From assembly GCA_958443265.1 (NCBI GenBank), contig CAUCKA010000034.1, positions 1 to 14,166 of the forward strand: a stretch of 14,166 bases of DNA. The letters run 5' to 3'. Shown here one piece after another: positions 13,749-14,166 of the stretch. Numbering within the stretch: position 1 is the stretch's first letter; each line of letters opens with the position of its first letter. Origin of the DNA: an uncultured Collinsella sp. (GTDB taxonomy: Bacteria > Actinomycetota > Coriobacteriia > Coriobacteriales > Coriobacteriaceae). The position numbers were made by a program, and so were the translations under genes. Under the pieces are notes generated by a model that was not told where the DNA came from, ran no database searches, and saw nothing but the letters and a program-made list of their open reading frames with translations.

Positions 13749-14166
13749 ATGACCAAGAACCGCACCGAGGTCGCGGACATCGACCGCAGCCTCTACGACT
13801 TCACCTATGGCGAGGAGGGGTTCGAGCGTCTCGACGCCGGCATCACGCCCGACATCGTGCGCGAGATCAGCGCCAAGAAGGACGAGCCGCAGTGGATGCT
13901 CGACCTGCGCCTAAAATCCCTCGAGATCTTCAACCGTTTCCCCGATCCGACGTGGGGCCCCTCCATCGAGGGCCTGGACATGGACAACATCGTCACCTAC
14001 GTCAAGCCCAACACCGACCAAAAGCACGACTGGGAGTCGGTGCCCGACGACATCAAGAACACCTTTGAGCGCTTGGGCATCCCCGACGCCGAGCGCAGCT
14101 ACCTGGCGGGCGTCGGCGCGCAGTACGACTCCGAGCTGGTCTACCACAACATGCAGGACACGGCGT
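13749..14166 (+). CDS. sufB: SufB, iron-sulfur cluster scaffold protein (5' part)
   Basis: The first 139 codons of SufB, the scaffold on which the SUF cluster is built; the rest lies beyond the window. The translation begins MTKNRTEVADIDRSLYDFTY and includes DIVREISAKKDEPQWMLDLR (about 35-54), FPDPTWGPS, NTFERLGIPDAER and LAGVGAQYDSE, all characteristic of the SufB N-terminal region. AGGGG lies about 8 nt before ATG at 13749. The cluster-binding and SufC-binding core would come later. The sufC-sufB order is as in many anaerobes with minimal SUF systems; sufD and sufS, if present, would be downstream. Confidence 0.97.
   Translation, partial: MTKNRTEVADIDRSLYDFTYGEEGFERLDAGITPDIVREISAKKDEPQWMLDLRLKSLEIFNRFPDPTWGPSIEGLDMDNIVTYVKPNTDQKHDWESVPDDIKNTFERLGIPDAERSYLAGVGAQYDSELVYHNMQDTA

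Overview
The window looks like chromosomal DNA from a high-GC gut actinobacterium of the class Coriobacteriia, most likely Collinsella or a close relative. This is inferred from gene content and style: sufC followed directly by sufB, many polysaccharide glycosyltransferases, an AAA-ATPase of the PF09820 type, and an MPKTG-anchored surface protein. No marker gene such as rRNA is present, so the genus is a guess.

Layout. (1) Positions 1-5210, minus strand: a run of five genes read right to left. Four are GT-A glycosyltransferases arranged as two copies of a two-gene module (types B-A-B-A). The fifth enters from the left edge and probably belongs with them. (2) 5323-7643, plus strand: an integral-membrane acyltransferase and a second type of glycosyltransferase resembling galactofuranosyl/rhamnosyl transferases. 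Together with (1) this reads as a surface polysaccharide locus: sugars are added in the cytoplasm and the product is acylated at the membrane. (3) 7664-9463, minus strand: a predicted AAA-ATPase of the mobile PF09820/PF08011 kind, broken by a single in-frame TGA at codon 100. (4) 9664-11451, minus strand: a secreted, sortase-anchored protein with a lysozyme-like head and a long low-complexity stalk, with a clear terminator. (5) 11578-12711, minus strand: an Rrf2/IscR-like regulator followed 8 nt later by a MNT-HEPN (type VII) toxin-antitoxin pair. (6) 12936-14166, plus strand: sufC and the start of sufB, for iron-sulfur cluster assembly, divergent from the regulator.

The most unusual part is the 224-bp gap between the Rrf2 gene and sufC. 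It carries a strong match to the Escherichia coli IscR type 1 operator directly beside the suf -35 element. Next to that is a separate array of four exact 8-bp half-sites (TGGGACAA / TTGTCCCA) forming two identical 31-bp inverted repeats 44 bp apart, which I do not recognise. The toxin-antitoxin pair is positioned to be co-transcribed with the regulator, so its expression may follow iron-sulfur status; this is inference.

No tRNA, rRNA, CRISPR array or insertion sequence was seen. No gene-free stretch exceeds 300 bases. Promoter calls are by eye and mostly weak.
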